From Flavobacteriales bacterium (lineage in GTDB: Bacteria; Bacteroidota; Bacteroidia; Flavobacteriales_E; Vicingaceae), in NCBI GenBank assembly GCA_013359255.1, contig JABWCF010000011.1:62001-126000 (forward strand): 64,000 bases of DNA. The letters are read 5' to 3'. Shown here piece after piece: positions 8,555 to 16,831 of the stretch (position 1 is the stretch's first letter; each line of letters opens with the position of its first letter). A model generated the notes under the pieces. That model was not told the DNA's origin, searched no databases, and was given only the letters and a program-made list of their open reading frames with translations. The translations under genes were made by a program, and so were the position numbers.

Positions 8555-9033
8555 TTTTTGTTTATTAGAACCACTGCATAAGCGGTTATTCCTTCTTCTT
8601 TGCCAATAAATCCAAGTTTCTCGTTAGTGGTAGCCTTTATAGAAATTTCCGAAGCATTTATGCCAATTACTTCAGATAATATTTGCTGCATTTGGGGAAT
8701 AAAAGGATTTATTTTAGGCTGTTCGGCACAAACCGTAGCATCAATATTTACTACTATATAATCGCGTTCATTTAATAACTGAACCACTTCGCCTAATAGT
8801 ATTTTACTGTCTATTCCTTTATATTTTAAATTATCGGGAGGAAAATGAAAACCAATATCTCGCAAATTGGCTGCTCCCAGCAATGCATCGCAAATAGCAT
8901 GTATGAGCACATCGGCATCAGAATGCCCTACGGCTCCTTTAGTATGTTCTAAGCAAATACCTCCTAGCCAAAGCGGATAACCTTTTTCTAGGCGATGTAC
9001 ATCGAAGCCAAAACCTATTCTAAGAGAAATCAC
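8551..9033 (-). CDS. ispF: 2-C-methyl-D-erythritol 2,4-cyclodiphosphate synthase
   Basis: Fifth enzyme of the MEP isoprenoid pathway; it cyclises CDP-ME-2-phosphate to MEcPP with loss of CMP in the cytosol, as a trimer using divalent metal. The 160-residue protein carries the family blocks in order: GFGFDVHRLEKG (metal Asp and His), GHSDADVLIHAICDALLGAA (third metal His), DIGFHFPPDN, and KATTNEKLGFIGKEEGI (CMP-binding region). Length is typical. The start is a GTG that overlaps the porV stop in GTGA; no ATG is available before the conserved RIGFGFDVHR. It is therefore the last cistron of porU-porV-ispF, an odd pairing of an essential isoprenoid gene with secretion genes. Confidence 0.95.
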   Translation of the reverse strand: MISLRIGFGFDVHRLEKGYPLWLGGICLEHTKGAVGHSDADVLIHAICDALLGAANLRDIGFHFPPDNLKYKGIDSKILLGEVVQLLNERDYIVVNIDATVCAEQPKINPFIPQMQQILSEVIGINASEISIKATTNEKLGFIGKEEGITAYAVVLINKN

Positions 9034-10265
9034 TCGTTGGTATCTTTATTCTGCTTTTTAAAATCATCGAAATTAAAAGAAAGCGTAAAGCGGATAGTGT
9101 TTGCCAATGGATTTTGTTGTGTAGTAGCTACTAAATAAGCTATGTCTAAACCAAATACGCTTAACCTTAAGCCAGCTCCAAAAGTCAAATATTTTCTATT
9201 CCCTTTAGTTACATGCTCATTGAAATACCCCATTCGAAGGGCTAAAAGTTTGTTGTACCAATATTCCATACCTGCTGAAATATTAAATTCTCTCAATTCT
9301 TCTTTAAAACCATCGGGAGCATCGGAAAAAGAACCAAACATTCCTGAAGCAATAGAAACATTAGAACTTCTTCCTTTTGAGATAATCTTTTCACCATTGG
9401 AATCATAAACCAATGCTCCGGTGGCAGAATCTCTTAAGTATTGCGGAGGGGTTGGCACCAACAGTTTGTTAAAATCAAGCAAAAAAGAGAGACTGTTGTA
9501 ATCATCGAATCGAATGGTGGTGGATTGTCCCATACGTAGATTAATTGGGATAAAATCTTTTTGTGCATTTTCTGTATACGACATTTTAGCACCAATATTT
9601 GAAATATTTATTCCGGCTGCAAATCCTCCATCTTTACCTAATATTTCCATATCTTGATTATTGTAAAACCCAGACACATCAACAGCCACAGAATTTCCTG
9701 CTGTAGTGGCTGTGCCATTAGCAGAAATACCACCGGTTAAATTTGAGTAGATATAACGTAGTGCTATTCCGCCTGAAAAATTGTCGGCAAGTTTTCTTCC
9801 ATAAGCAACATCTAAAGCAAACTCGTTTGGCCTAAATTGACCTATGGTATTTCCAACATTATCGGTAAATGTGATATCACCTAAAGAGAAATACCTAAGA
9901 GAGGCTGCTAGGGTTGACATATCATCGAGGCGTTTAAACCCACTTAAGTACGATAAATTAATATCTGGCACTAACTGCCTTAGCCACGGTGCATAAGAAA
10001 TAGCAAAACCCATTTCTTTATCTACAAAAGCCAGTTTTGCAGGATTCCAATGTATTGAATTGGCATCGGCCGACATAGCCACTCCGGCATCACCCATTGC
10101 ACCGGCACGAGAATCGGGAGTAATTAACAAAAAAGGAACAGCCGTGGTAATGGTATTTAGTTGCAGGGTGGAATCGGTAAATCGATCTCGGTTAGTAGCA
10201 AACTGTGCAAAAGAGGCTGTATTAACAATTCCTATAGTAAGCAGTATTATAAAAAGTTTTCTCAT
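9030..10265 (-). CDS. porV: Type IX secretion system outer-membrane shuttle protein PorV (LptO)
   Basis: The 411-residue outer-membrane beta-barrel starts with a signal peptide (to SFAQF, about residue 20). The conserved PorV opening follows: TAVPFLLITPDSRAGAMGD and AGVAMSADANSIHWNPAKLAF near 45-80. Further strands such as GFAISYAPWLRQLVPD and the Gly-rich strand GLDIAYLVATTQQNPLANTIRF close the barrel, ending FTLSFNF. By family knowledge, PorV carries T9SS cargo from the SprA translocon to the PorU sortase. It lies 20 bases after porU and overlaps ispF by 4 bases, matching its known partnership. Identification is firm from the start motif and neighbour. Confidence 0.94.
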   Translation of the reverse strand: MRKLFIILLTIGIVNTASFAQFATNRDRFTDSTLQLNTITTAVPFLLITPDSRAGAMGDAGVAMSADANSIHWNPAKLAFVDKEMGFAISYAPWLRQLVPDINLSYLSGFKRLDDMSTLAASLRYFSLGDITFTDNVGNTIGQFRPNEFALDVAYGRKLADNFSGGIALRYIYSNLTGGISANGTATTAGNSVAVDVSGFYNNQDMEILGKDGGFAAGINISNIGAKMSYTENAQKDFIPINLRMGQSTTIRFDDYNSLSFLLDFNKLLVPTPPQYLRDSATGALVYDSNGEKIISKGRSSNVSIASGMFGSFSDAPDGFKEELREFNISAGMEYWYNKLLALRMGYFNEHVTKGNRKYLTFGAGLRLSVFGLDIAYLVATTQQNPLANTIRFTLSFNFDDFKKQNKDTNE

Positions 10266-10285
10266 TAATTATACATTAAGCGAAT

Positions 10286-13200
10286 TTACAATATTACAAG
10301 TTTTTCGTATTTCTCGGCAATTGTTCCGTTCGAAGAGCGAACTTTTAAACGATAAATGTAAACTCCTCTGGCCAATTTATCACCAAAATCATCTAATCCG
10401 TTCCATACAATAGCATCTTCTCTGTATCCTTCTGCATATAAATCTTGCTGTATGGTTTTTACAAGTTTTCCGGAAATGGTATAAATTTGAATTTGTGTAT
10501 TTAAATATTTTCCTGCCTGGTTGTGTTCAAACCAAAATTCAGTATGAGTGGTAAACGGATTGGGGTAATTATATACTTTGTCTAATGCTATTTCTTTGTT
10601 TTTTACTACTGTAAAATCTAAGATGGCTTCGGTTGAATTATTATAAACGTCCCACAATTTGAGAGTAAGAGAATGCTTTCCTTCACTTAGGTTTTTAAAA
10701 GGGTATTTAATTTTTCCTTTTTGGTAACTATCTTGTTCCGACTCATAAAAATCATTTAAAATTAACACATCGTTTACATTTCCGTCTAATACCGCAGTAA
10801 TATCGTGCCCTACTCCATTTCCTGTCATGTTGATTCCATATTCATCGAAAATATTTGTGTAAAAAACAGGGTTCTCGTCTGTAATGCCTCCGAAAACAAA
10901 ATTTTCATCATTCATATAGAGTTTTACTTCCGGGCCTGTATTGTCTTGTGCATAATTAGAACTGGTTCCCCCAACAATAAATCCTTCGTAGTATCCATGT
11001 GCATCTTCTTGCCCATTTTCTGCATAATAGCTGGCTCTCCCTGTTCCGTAGGTATAGGCTATATCTTTAGGTACTACAAATGAGAAAGAAAAATCTCCAT
11101 TTGTAACGCTTGCTTTGCCCTTAAAAAGTTTACTGTTTCTCACATTAAAGTTAAACACTCCATTTCCATCATTGTTTAGAGTGGCTATTTCGCTAAGTTT
11201 ATCATAAACCGTGGGGTATATTACACCATTAAAGTTGGTTAGCTTTTGGCCAGATTTATTTTTAACAAAACCTTTAATAGTAACTTTGCTCAACGCTCGT
11301 ATGGTGTCTCCTTGCACTGCAGGTTTTCCGTTAATCTCAATGCTTTCAACCAAATGCTTCGGATAGGCTAATTGCATGGAAGGGTCGGCTAAGAGGGTAA
11401 AATTTCTAGTATTTACACTTCCTCCTTGCGAAGCTTTTACAATTCTGAATACATCTCCAATACATGGCATTTTTCCATTAATTGGCTTGAATACATTTTT
11501 ATAAAAACTTTGATTTAAGGACAAGTTAGGGGAAGAATAAACCAAACGTACCGTGGTAAAAAGCCCTATGCCAGCACCATTAGGGTGAAGCATGATGAGT
11601 TCGCCAGCCGATGTCCTCTCAGGGTCATCAAAACGACTAAATTCACAAGTTGCCGTAAAAAATAAAGGCATATTATCTAAATTATTCCAACTTTTTATAT
11701 CGGGAACACCTAAGACTCTTTCGTGTGCCCAACCTATTTCCCCTCCATGTCCAGTGTAATTTACAATCAAGGCTCCTTTTTCTGTTCTTTCATTTATCGC
11801 TTTATTCACATCAGGATATCTGCTTCCTCCCGGGGTGGATTCCTGCTTATAGGCATCAAAAAATATTTTTTCTAAGTTATACGCTTTTTCAGTTGTATCA
11901 ACCATTACGGATAGTTTATTTGCCTGATCCATGTGTAAAACTCCGTCTTCATCATCGGCTACAAAGGCCAGTATATTTCTCCAATCTTTCATGGTTGTTA
12001 CACTCTCGTAGTGTTTTATTTTTTTTACCATGGCATTGGCTTCTTCTAATGATTTTGCAGGTAAACGACCAATACCTACATCTGCTATATCATTATCTGT
12101 AGTTTTCCATTCACCTTCGTTCATATCGAGCATGCCAAAATAATCGTCAGAAACGTAGGAATCGGTGGGACTGTGCGAATTGGCCGACTGATGTGTTGGA
12201 ATAAAGTTGCTATTGGCATTAATTCTATTTTTATTGTCATAAGAACCATCGCCAAATAATAAAAGATACTTGGGCATTTCCGATTGATTGGTAGCTCGTT
12301 CGTAAAACATTCTCACAAAATCTCTAATAGCCACTATATCTGTAGCCCCTCCGGAAAACTCGTTGTATATATCTTGAGTACTTGCCACATTAACACTCAT
12401 TCCTTGACCTTTTCTATAAGAAGCTAAATCGTTGGCGGCCGACAAAAAATTCGGATGTGTTACAATAATTAGATCGGATTGTAACATAGCATGTAAATTT
12501 TGATTTTTTACCGGTCCTTTATAAGTAATTCCTAAAGAGTCGGGGGCATTAAAAGCAACGAATTCTCTTAAAAAAGGAGTTGATAAACTGTATACAAAAG
12601 CGTTTCCGCTCAGTGAGCCTTCTTGTTTTTTTATATTAAAAAAATCGCTTATGTCCCAAACAGAGGTTTGGTTATTAACTCCGCTAAGTGTAAATTGGGT
12701 AATATTTCCGATGTCTACGGTAGTTCTATCTCTAAAAACAATTTGATTGCCCGAAAGTTTTAGGTTTCGCCTCACATTTAAGGCTAAATAATTAAGCCAA
12801 CCTATGTCCTGAGCAGAGTTTTTATTAAACTTCATTTTAATGTTTACGAGTGAATTGCTGGCTAAAAAGTTGTATTCACTAGTCGATGGCTGGGCATAAC
12901 TATCATAATAATTATTAACTTGCGTACCCTGCACCATTTGGCTAAAAACATTATTTCCCGAAGATATAGTAAATGTAGAAACACTAGCCGACCTCGCATA
13001 AACGCTCGATTTTAGGTAAATGGTACTTCCGCTTACAATATCCGGAAAATTAAAACTAAAATTATGTTCATTTATTACATCAAATTTTTCGCCCAACCAC
13101 ACTCTGCCAGATTTAATAAGATTTGTATTATCTTTTTCATAATACTGATAATCATCAAAAGTGCTTGTAAAATGAGTTGGAGTAAGTTGATTTGACGGCT

Positions 13201-14092
13201 GGTTTAGAACCCTCTTTCCCTCTCCGTTATTGAATGTAATAAAATAAAAAGTAGTATCTGAAAATTCATGTATTTTATGAACAAAACGTTGTGTTATTGC
13301 ATCAAAAGCCCACACATTAGGAGAGCTTCCGTAAAACAGAATGTAATCTGATTTATTAAATTTTCCATCATTTTCGCCATAAACAGAAATAGCCATCTCT
13401 TGCAAATCATCAACTCTCTGCACATTATTTTTACCCGGGAGCATTCCTTGTTGTCCCCCAAAAACACGAATGTTTTTGGGTTCAATATCATCTACGTCTA
13501 TGCCTGCACTTTTAAGAAAGTTATATGTTAGCTTAAAAACTCCTGATGATGTTACCCCTATTTTGTACCAATTGCCCGATGCCAATGCAGAAGTGGTGGC
13601 TGTTTTATTATTTGTAACTTGCGGTTGTTTAACTGCCTGTTCCTTGAATGAAATCGAAAACTTTGTCAGTACTTCAATCTTTCCGGTGGAAGCATTTTTT
13701 CTAACCGGAAAAACTAAGATGTAACCCTTAGGGTCCTTTTTGAAGTAACTTGTCTTGTAAGTTATCTTAAACTCTGTTTCTATACTTTCTACCCCCACTA
13801 TATCAGTTGTATTATAATCAATATCAGACACTTCAAACTCTTTTAAACTTCCCCCCCCCAGTTCTTGACCTTTCTTAAGATTTACCTCCTTAACGTAGTA
13901 AGGCAAATAATTGTGCTCTGAAGCAAAATAAGCACCTTCAAAATACAAAAATCTTAAACTTTTACTCTCTGAAATTTTATTAACGATAGGTTGCTGCCAA
14001 TTAAGAAACATTGGCTGTTCTGAGTTTTGTCCAACAACAATAAACGTAAAAAAGAAAGAAAGGAAAAATAATAAATTGGGGGAATTCTTCAT
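10286..14092 (-). CDS. porU: Type IX secretion system sortase PorU
   Basis: The 1268-residue protein has a signal peptide (1-21, FFFTFIVVGQ). A gingipain-like C25 peptidase core follows, with the His in NYTGHGGEIGW (about residue 783) and the Cys in FFTATCEFSRFDDPERTS (about 815). It ends with a Por sorting-like beta-sandwich containing YNYPNPFTTHTEFWFEHN and GVYIYRLKVRS. PorU cleaves the C-terminal signal of T9SS cargo and attaches it to the surface. porV follows at 20 bases. On the coding strand a run of nine G occurs at codons ~78-81 (13851-13859): loss of one G gives an immediate TAA and gain of one gives TGA a few codons later. The gene reads as intact here. A TATATTTG box lies just 5 bases before the ATG. 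Confidence 0.95.
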   Translation of the reverse strand: MKNSPNLLFFLSFFFTFIVVGQNSEQPMFLNWQQPIVNKISESKSLRFLYFEGAYFASEHNYLPYYVKEVNLKKGQELGGGSLKEFEVSDIDYNTTDIVGVESIETEFKITYKTSYFKKDPKGYILVFPVRKNASTGKIEVLTKFSISFKEQAVKQPQVTNNKTATTSALASGNWYKIGVTSSGVFKLTYNFLKSAGIDVDDIEPKNIRVFGGQQGMLPGKNNVQRVDDLQEMAISVYGENDGKFNKSDYILFYGSSPNVWAFDAITQRFVHKIHEFSDTTFYFITFNNGEGKRVLNQPSNQLTPTHFTSTFDDYQYYEKDNTNLIKSGRVWLGEKFDVINEHNFSFNFPDIVSGSTIYLKSSVYARSASVSTFTISSGNNVFSQMVQGTQVNNYYDSYAQPSTSEYNFLASNSLVNIKMKFNKNSAQDIGWLNYLALNVRRNLKLSGNQIVFRDRTTVDIGNITQFTLSGVNNQTSVWDISDFFNIKKQEGSLSGNAFVYSLSTPFLREFVAFNAPDSLGITYKGPVKNQNLHAMLQSDLIIVTHPNFLSAANDLASYRKGQGMSVNVASTQDIYNEFSGGATDIVAIRDFVRMFYERATNQSEMPKYLLLFGDGSYDNKNRINANSNFIPTHQSANSHSPTDSYVSDDYFGMLDMNEGEWKTTDNDIADVGIGRLPAKSLEEANAMVKKIKHYESVTTMKDWRNILAFVADDEDGVLHMDQANKLSVMVDTTEKAYNLEKIFFDAYKQESTPGGSRYPDVNKAINERTEKGALIVNYTGHGGEIGWAHERVLGVPDIKSWNNLDNMPLFFTATCEFSRFDDPERTSAGELIMLHPNGAGIGLFTTVRLVYSSPNLSLNQSFYKNVFKPINGKMPCIGDVFRIVKASQGGSVNTRNFTLLADPSMQLAYPKHLVESIEINGKPAVQGDTIRALSKVTIKGFVKNKSGQKLTNFNGVIYPTVYDKLSEIATLNNDGNGVFNFNVRNSKLFKGKASVTNGDFSFSFVVPKDIAYTYGTGRASYYAENGQEDAHGYYEGFIVGGTSSNYAQDNTGPEVKLYMNDENFVFGGITDENPVFYTNIFDEYGINMTGNGVGHDITAVLDGNVNDVLILNDFYESEQDSYQKGKIKYPFKNLSEGKHSLTLKLWDVYNNSTEAILDFTVVKNKEIALDKVYNYPNPFTTHTEFWFEHNQAGKYLNTQIQIYTISGKLVKTIQQDLYAEGYREDAIVWNGLDDFGDKLARGVYIYRLKVRSSNGTIAEKYEKLVIL
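13851..13859 (-). repeat. Poly-G(9) tract in porU
   Basis: Nine C on the given strand, nine G in the sense of porU, forming part of CTG-GGG-GGG-GGA (Leu-Gly-Gly-Gly, residues ~78-81). Read through by hand, eight G gives GAA-GTT-TAA, and ten G gives AAG-TTT-AAA-AGA-GTT-TGA. Either slip truncates the 1268-residue sortase near residue 85. A G-run this long is rare in such AT-rich DNA. Confidence 0.85.
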
Positions 14093-14097
14093 TATTA

Positions 14098-14105
14098 CAA
14101 ATATA
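14098..14105 (-). promoter_or_regulatory. Putative -7 box TATATTTG upstream of porU
   Basis: On the minus strand TATATTTG matches the Bacteroidota -7 consensus TAnnTTTG. Only 5 bases separate it from the porU ATG, so the transcript would have almost no leader. No clear -33 TTTG is seen 18-21 bases upstream. Confidence 0.4.
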
Positions 14106-14210
14106 TTTTATAAAATTGCGTTATAATTCGAAAATGGAGAAACTTAACATAAGCACAATTATAACGAAACAATTTTGTAGTTATTGCATTTTTCTTAACA
14201 GATATTTTCA

Positions 14211-14218
14211 TACATTTG
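14211..14218 (+). promoter_or_regulatory. Putative -7 box TACATTTG upstream of porP/sprF-gldJ
   Basis: TACATTTG fits TAnnTTTG and leaves a leader of about 60 bases before the ATG at 14283. A TTG at 14184-14186 is the nearest -33 candidate but is 24 bases away, slightly too far. It shares the 190-base divergent region with the porU promoter. Confidence 0.45.
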
Positions 14219-14282
14219 AAACTTTGAATATTAAACCTTCGTTAAAGCAGTTTTGCCAACGAAGCATACAATTAGGCTACCT

Positions 14283-15251
14283 ATGTTAAAAAAAGGACTA
14301 AAAGTTATATTAATAGCACTCACTTCGTGCTTTTTAACAACCTCTGAGGTATGGGCACAAGACCCTGAGTTTACCCAGTTTTATGCTAATCCATTATACT
14401 TAAATCCTGCCATGGCAGGCACCATTCGTTGTCCAAGGGTAAACCTTAACTATCGTAACCAGTGGCCGGGTATTTCAGGGAATTTTGTAACTTACAGTGC
14501 TTCTTACGATCAGCATGTTGATGCTCTTGCGGGCGGGCTTGGTTTACATGTACTTACAGACAGAGCTGGAACAGGAACACTCACCACTACTCATGTTAGT
14601 GGAATGTATTCCTATCACTTACCTGTAAACAGAAGATTTTCAATGAAATTTGGTTTACAGGCAATGTGGGGGCAAAAAAAGGTAGATTGGGATAAATTAA
14701 CCTTTGGTGATATGATTGACCCTAGAAGGGGTTTTGTTTATACCTCTCAGGAAATACCGAGAGCTCAACCTGGAAATTTTGTTGATTTTTCTGCCGGTAT
14801 TCTAGGCTACAGCGAAAGATACTTTGCAGGATTTGCCGTACACCACATTACTCAGCCAAATGAAACCGTTATTCAAAATCCAACTACTAAATTACCCAGA
14901 AAATACACCTTTCATGGAGGAGCTATTATTCCGCTAGAAAGCAGAGGAGAACCAGCCACCTTATCGCCTAACTTATTATTTCAAAAGCAACAAGACTTTC
15001 AGCAGATTCTTTTTGGAATGTACTTTACAAAAGGTCCCATTGTTGGCGGATTATGGTATAGAAATCAAGATTCGTTTATCGCACTTCTAGGTTTTCAGGC
15101 CGATGTATTCAAGTTTGGTTACAGCTATGATATCACTACATCTAAACTAACCAACAAAACAGCCGGTTCTCATGAAATTTCAGTTGGTTTAAATTTCGAC
15201 TGTAAACCTAAAAAACGAAGATTCAGAACAATAAGTTGTCCATCATTTTAG
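14283..15251 (+). CDS. PorP/SprF family T9SS membrane protein
   Basis: The 322-residue protein has a signal peptide (MLKKGLKVILIAL... to VWAQ). The family opening DPEFTQFYANPLYLNPAMAGT follows (quoted with its last residue trimmed: DPEFTQFYANPLYLNPAMAG). It then runs in barrel strands ending near GSHEISVGLNFDC. PorP/SprF proteins are outer-membrane partners of T9SS; in gliding bacteria they carry or anchor SprB-like type B cargo. I chose the ATG at 14283 because it starts the signal peptide directly; a TTG 30 bases earlier would put ten polar residues in front. gldJ follows 24 bases later, so it belongs to the T9SS/gliding locus. Which cargo it serves is unknown; the three PKD type B proteins further on are candidates. 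Confidence 0.9.
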   Translation: MLKKGLKVILIALTSCFLTTSEVWAQDPEFTQFYANPLYLNPAMAGTIRCPRVNLNYRNQWPGISGNFVTYSASYDQHVDALAGGLGLHVLTDRAGTGTLTTTHVSGMYSYHLPVNRRFSMKFGLQAMWGQKKVDWDKLTFGDMIDPRRGFVYTSQEIPRAQPGNFVDFSAGILGYSERYFAGFAVHHITQPNETVIQNPTTKLPRKYTFHGGAIIPLESRGEPATLSPNLLFQKQQDFQQILFGMYFTKGPIVGGLWYRNQDSFIALLGFQADVFKFGYSYDITTSKLTNKTAGSHEISVGLNFDCKPKKRRFRTISCPSF

Positions 15252-15275
15252 TTATAAAATAAAAATCCAAAAGTT

Positions 15276-16784
15276 ATGAGGTTGAAAGGAAACATTTCTA
15301 AACTATTATTAGTAGCTTTTTTAACAGCACCTACCGCTTTTACTTCTTGTAAAAAAGAAAGGTCTGGAGCTACCGGTTGGAATTATAATGACCCCAAAAA
15401 CGGAGGCTTTCAAAAGGCCCCCTATTTGGAGCAAGAAACCGGACCCGGTTTAGTTCTAATTGAAGGGGGTAGATTTACAATGGGTAGAACAGAGCAAGAT
15501 GTAACTTACGAATGGAATAATATACCTAGAACAGTCACAGTTTCTTCATTTTATATGGATGAAGTGGAAATAACCAATTTCTTTTACCTCGAATATTTGT
15601 ATTGGTTAAATAGAGTTTACTCTGCAGATTACCCAGAAGTATTTATGCAGGCATTACCCGACACACTTGTTTGGAGAGAAAAACTAGCCTTTAATGAACC
15701 CTATGTAGAGTATTATTTACGTCACCCTGCTTACCGCGATTATCCCGTAGTTGGGGTAAACTGGCTACAAGCAAACAACTTTTGTGCTTGGCGTACCGAC
15801 AGGGTAAATGAATTAATTCTTATCCGCGAAGGTTTATTTGAATGGAACTCGAACCAAATTAATGAAGACAACTTTAATACCGAAGCATATATGCTTGGAC
15901 AGTATGAAAGCGGTAAAAGAATAGACGGGCTTCCAGACTATAATCCTAACAATGAATACAGAAATGTAAGAATGGAAGATGGCATATTACTTCCAAAATA
16001 TAGACTACCAACAGAAGCCGAATGGGAATATGCTGCTTTCAGTTTAATTGGTAACACAACCGCAGAATTGATTACCGAACGCAAGTTGTATCCTTGGACC
16101 GGGCATGCTGTAAGAAATGCCGACAATAAATACATGGGACAAATATTAGCCAATTTTAAAAGAGATCGTGGCGACAATATGGGTGTTGCCGGAAAATTAA
16201 ATGATGCAGGAGATGTTACAACTCCCGTATTTTCATATTGGCCTAACGATTATGGCTTATATAATATGGCAGGGAATGTATCGGAATGGGTTATGGACAC
16301 TTATCGCCCTCTCTCTTTAGAAGACAATGACGATTTTCGTCCTTTTAGAGGAAATGTTTTTCAAACTAAATTGTTAGATGAAGATGGGGCCATTACTGAA
16401 AAAGATAGCTTAGGCAAAATAATTTACCGCGATGTAACTCCAGAGCTAGATAATTTAGCCCAAAGAAGAAATTACAGACAATCCGATAACATAAACTATT
16501 TAGATGGAGACCGAGAGTCTAGTATTTTTTATGAAAGTGCCGACAACTTTGCAGAAATTGCAAACAGAGCAATGTACCATAATCCCAGTGAAGGCGATAT
16601 GAATTTTAACACATTGATAAGTAACCGCACAAAAGTGTATAAGGGGGGGTCTTGGAAAGACCGAGCCTATTGGTTAGCCCCTGGTACACGCAGATATTTA
16701 GACGAAGACCAAAGCACTTCTGATATTGGATTCCGCTGTGCAATGACGAGAGTGGGCAGTCCCATTGGCTTAGGAAAACGTTAA
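15276..16784 (+). CDS. gldJ: Gliding motility / T9SS lipoprotein GldJ
   Basis: The 502-residue protein starts with a lipoprotein signal (lipobox FTSC, C25). A sulfatase-modifying-factor-like (FGE/SUMF1) domain fills residues ~57-495. Visible blocks are GPGLVLIEGGRFTMGRT, FYMDEVEITNFFYLEYL, YPVVGVNWLQANNFCAWR, YRLPTEAEWEYAA, YNMAGNVSEWVMD, KGGSWKDRAYW and IGFRCAMTRVG. GldJ is an outer-membrane lipoprotein needed for gliding and for stable GldK in the T9SS ring. Its place beside porU/porV and directly before murF matches the arrangement I recall for gldJ rather than for the paralogue gldK, which sits with gldLMN. A G7 run at 16643-16649 encodes Gly-Gly of KGGSW. A strong terminator follows. Confidence 0.9.
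   Translation: MRLKGNISKLLLVAFLTAPTAFTSCKKERSGATGWNYNDPKNGGFQKAPYLEQETGPGLVLIEGGRFTMGRTEQDVTYEWNNIPRTVTVSSFYMDEVEITNFFYLEYLYWLNRVYSADYPEVFMQALPDTLVWREKLAFNEPYVEYYLRHPAYRDYPVVGVNWLQANNFCAWRTDRVNELILIREGLFEWNSNQINEDNFNTEAYMLGQYESGKRIDGLPDYNPNNEYRNVRMEDGILLPKYRLPTEAEWEYAAFSLIGNTTAELITERKLYPWTGHAVRNADNKYMGQILANFKRDRGDNMGVAGKLNDAGDVTTPVFSYWPNDYGLYNMAGNVSEWVMDTYRPLSLEDNDDFRPFRGNVFQTKLLDEDGAITEKDSLGKIIYRDVTPELDNLAQRRNYRQSDNINYLDGDRESSIFYESADNFAEIANRAMYHNPSEGDMNFNTLISNRTKVYKGGSWKDRAYWLAPGTRRYLDEDQSTSDIGFRCAMTRVGSPIGLGKR
16643..16649 (+). repeat. Poly-G(7) tract in gldJ
   Basis: Seven G within AAG-GGG-GGG-TCT, encoding Lys-Gly-Gly-Ser of the conserved KGGSW motif. The motif is conserved in the family, so the run may arise from codon choice. 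It is shorter than the tracts in porU and the PKD protein. Confidence 0.6.
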
Positions 16785-16791
16785 ATCTTAT

Positions 16792-16820
16792 AAAAAAAGC
16801 CTCACTCGGAGGCTTTTTTT
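16792..16820 (+). terminator. Intrinsic terminator after gldJ
   Basis: A7-GCCTC, loop ACTCG, GAGGC-T7, starting 8 bases after the gldJ stop. The 12-bp stem counts the A/T pairs. It ends 12 bases before the murF ATG, so murF must be reached by read-through or by a promoter within this short gap. Confidence 0.85.
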
Positions 16821-16831
16821 ATTTCCTTTTT

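Noticed and set aside
11725-12102. Long plus-strand reading frame opposite porU
   Set aside because: A shadow of porU with low-complexity Leu/His content, no conserved motif and no start context; many similar antisense frames elsewhere were dropped for the same reason.
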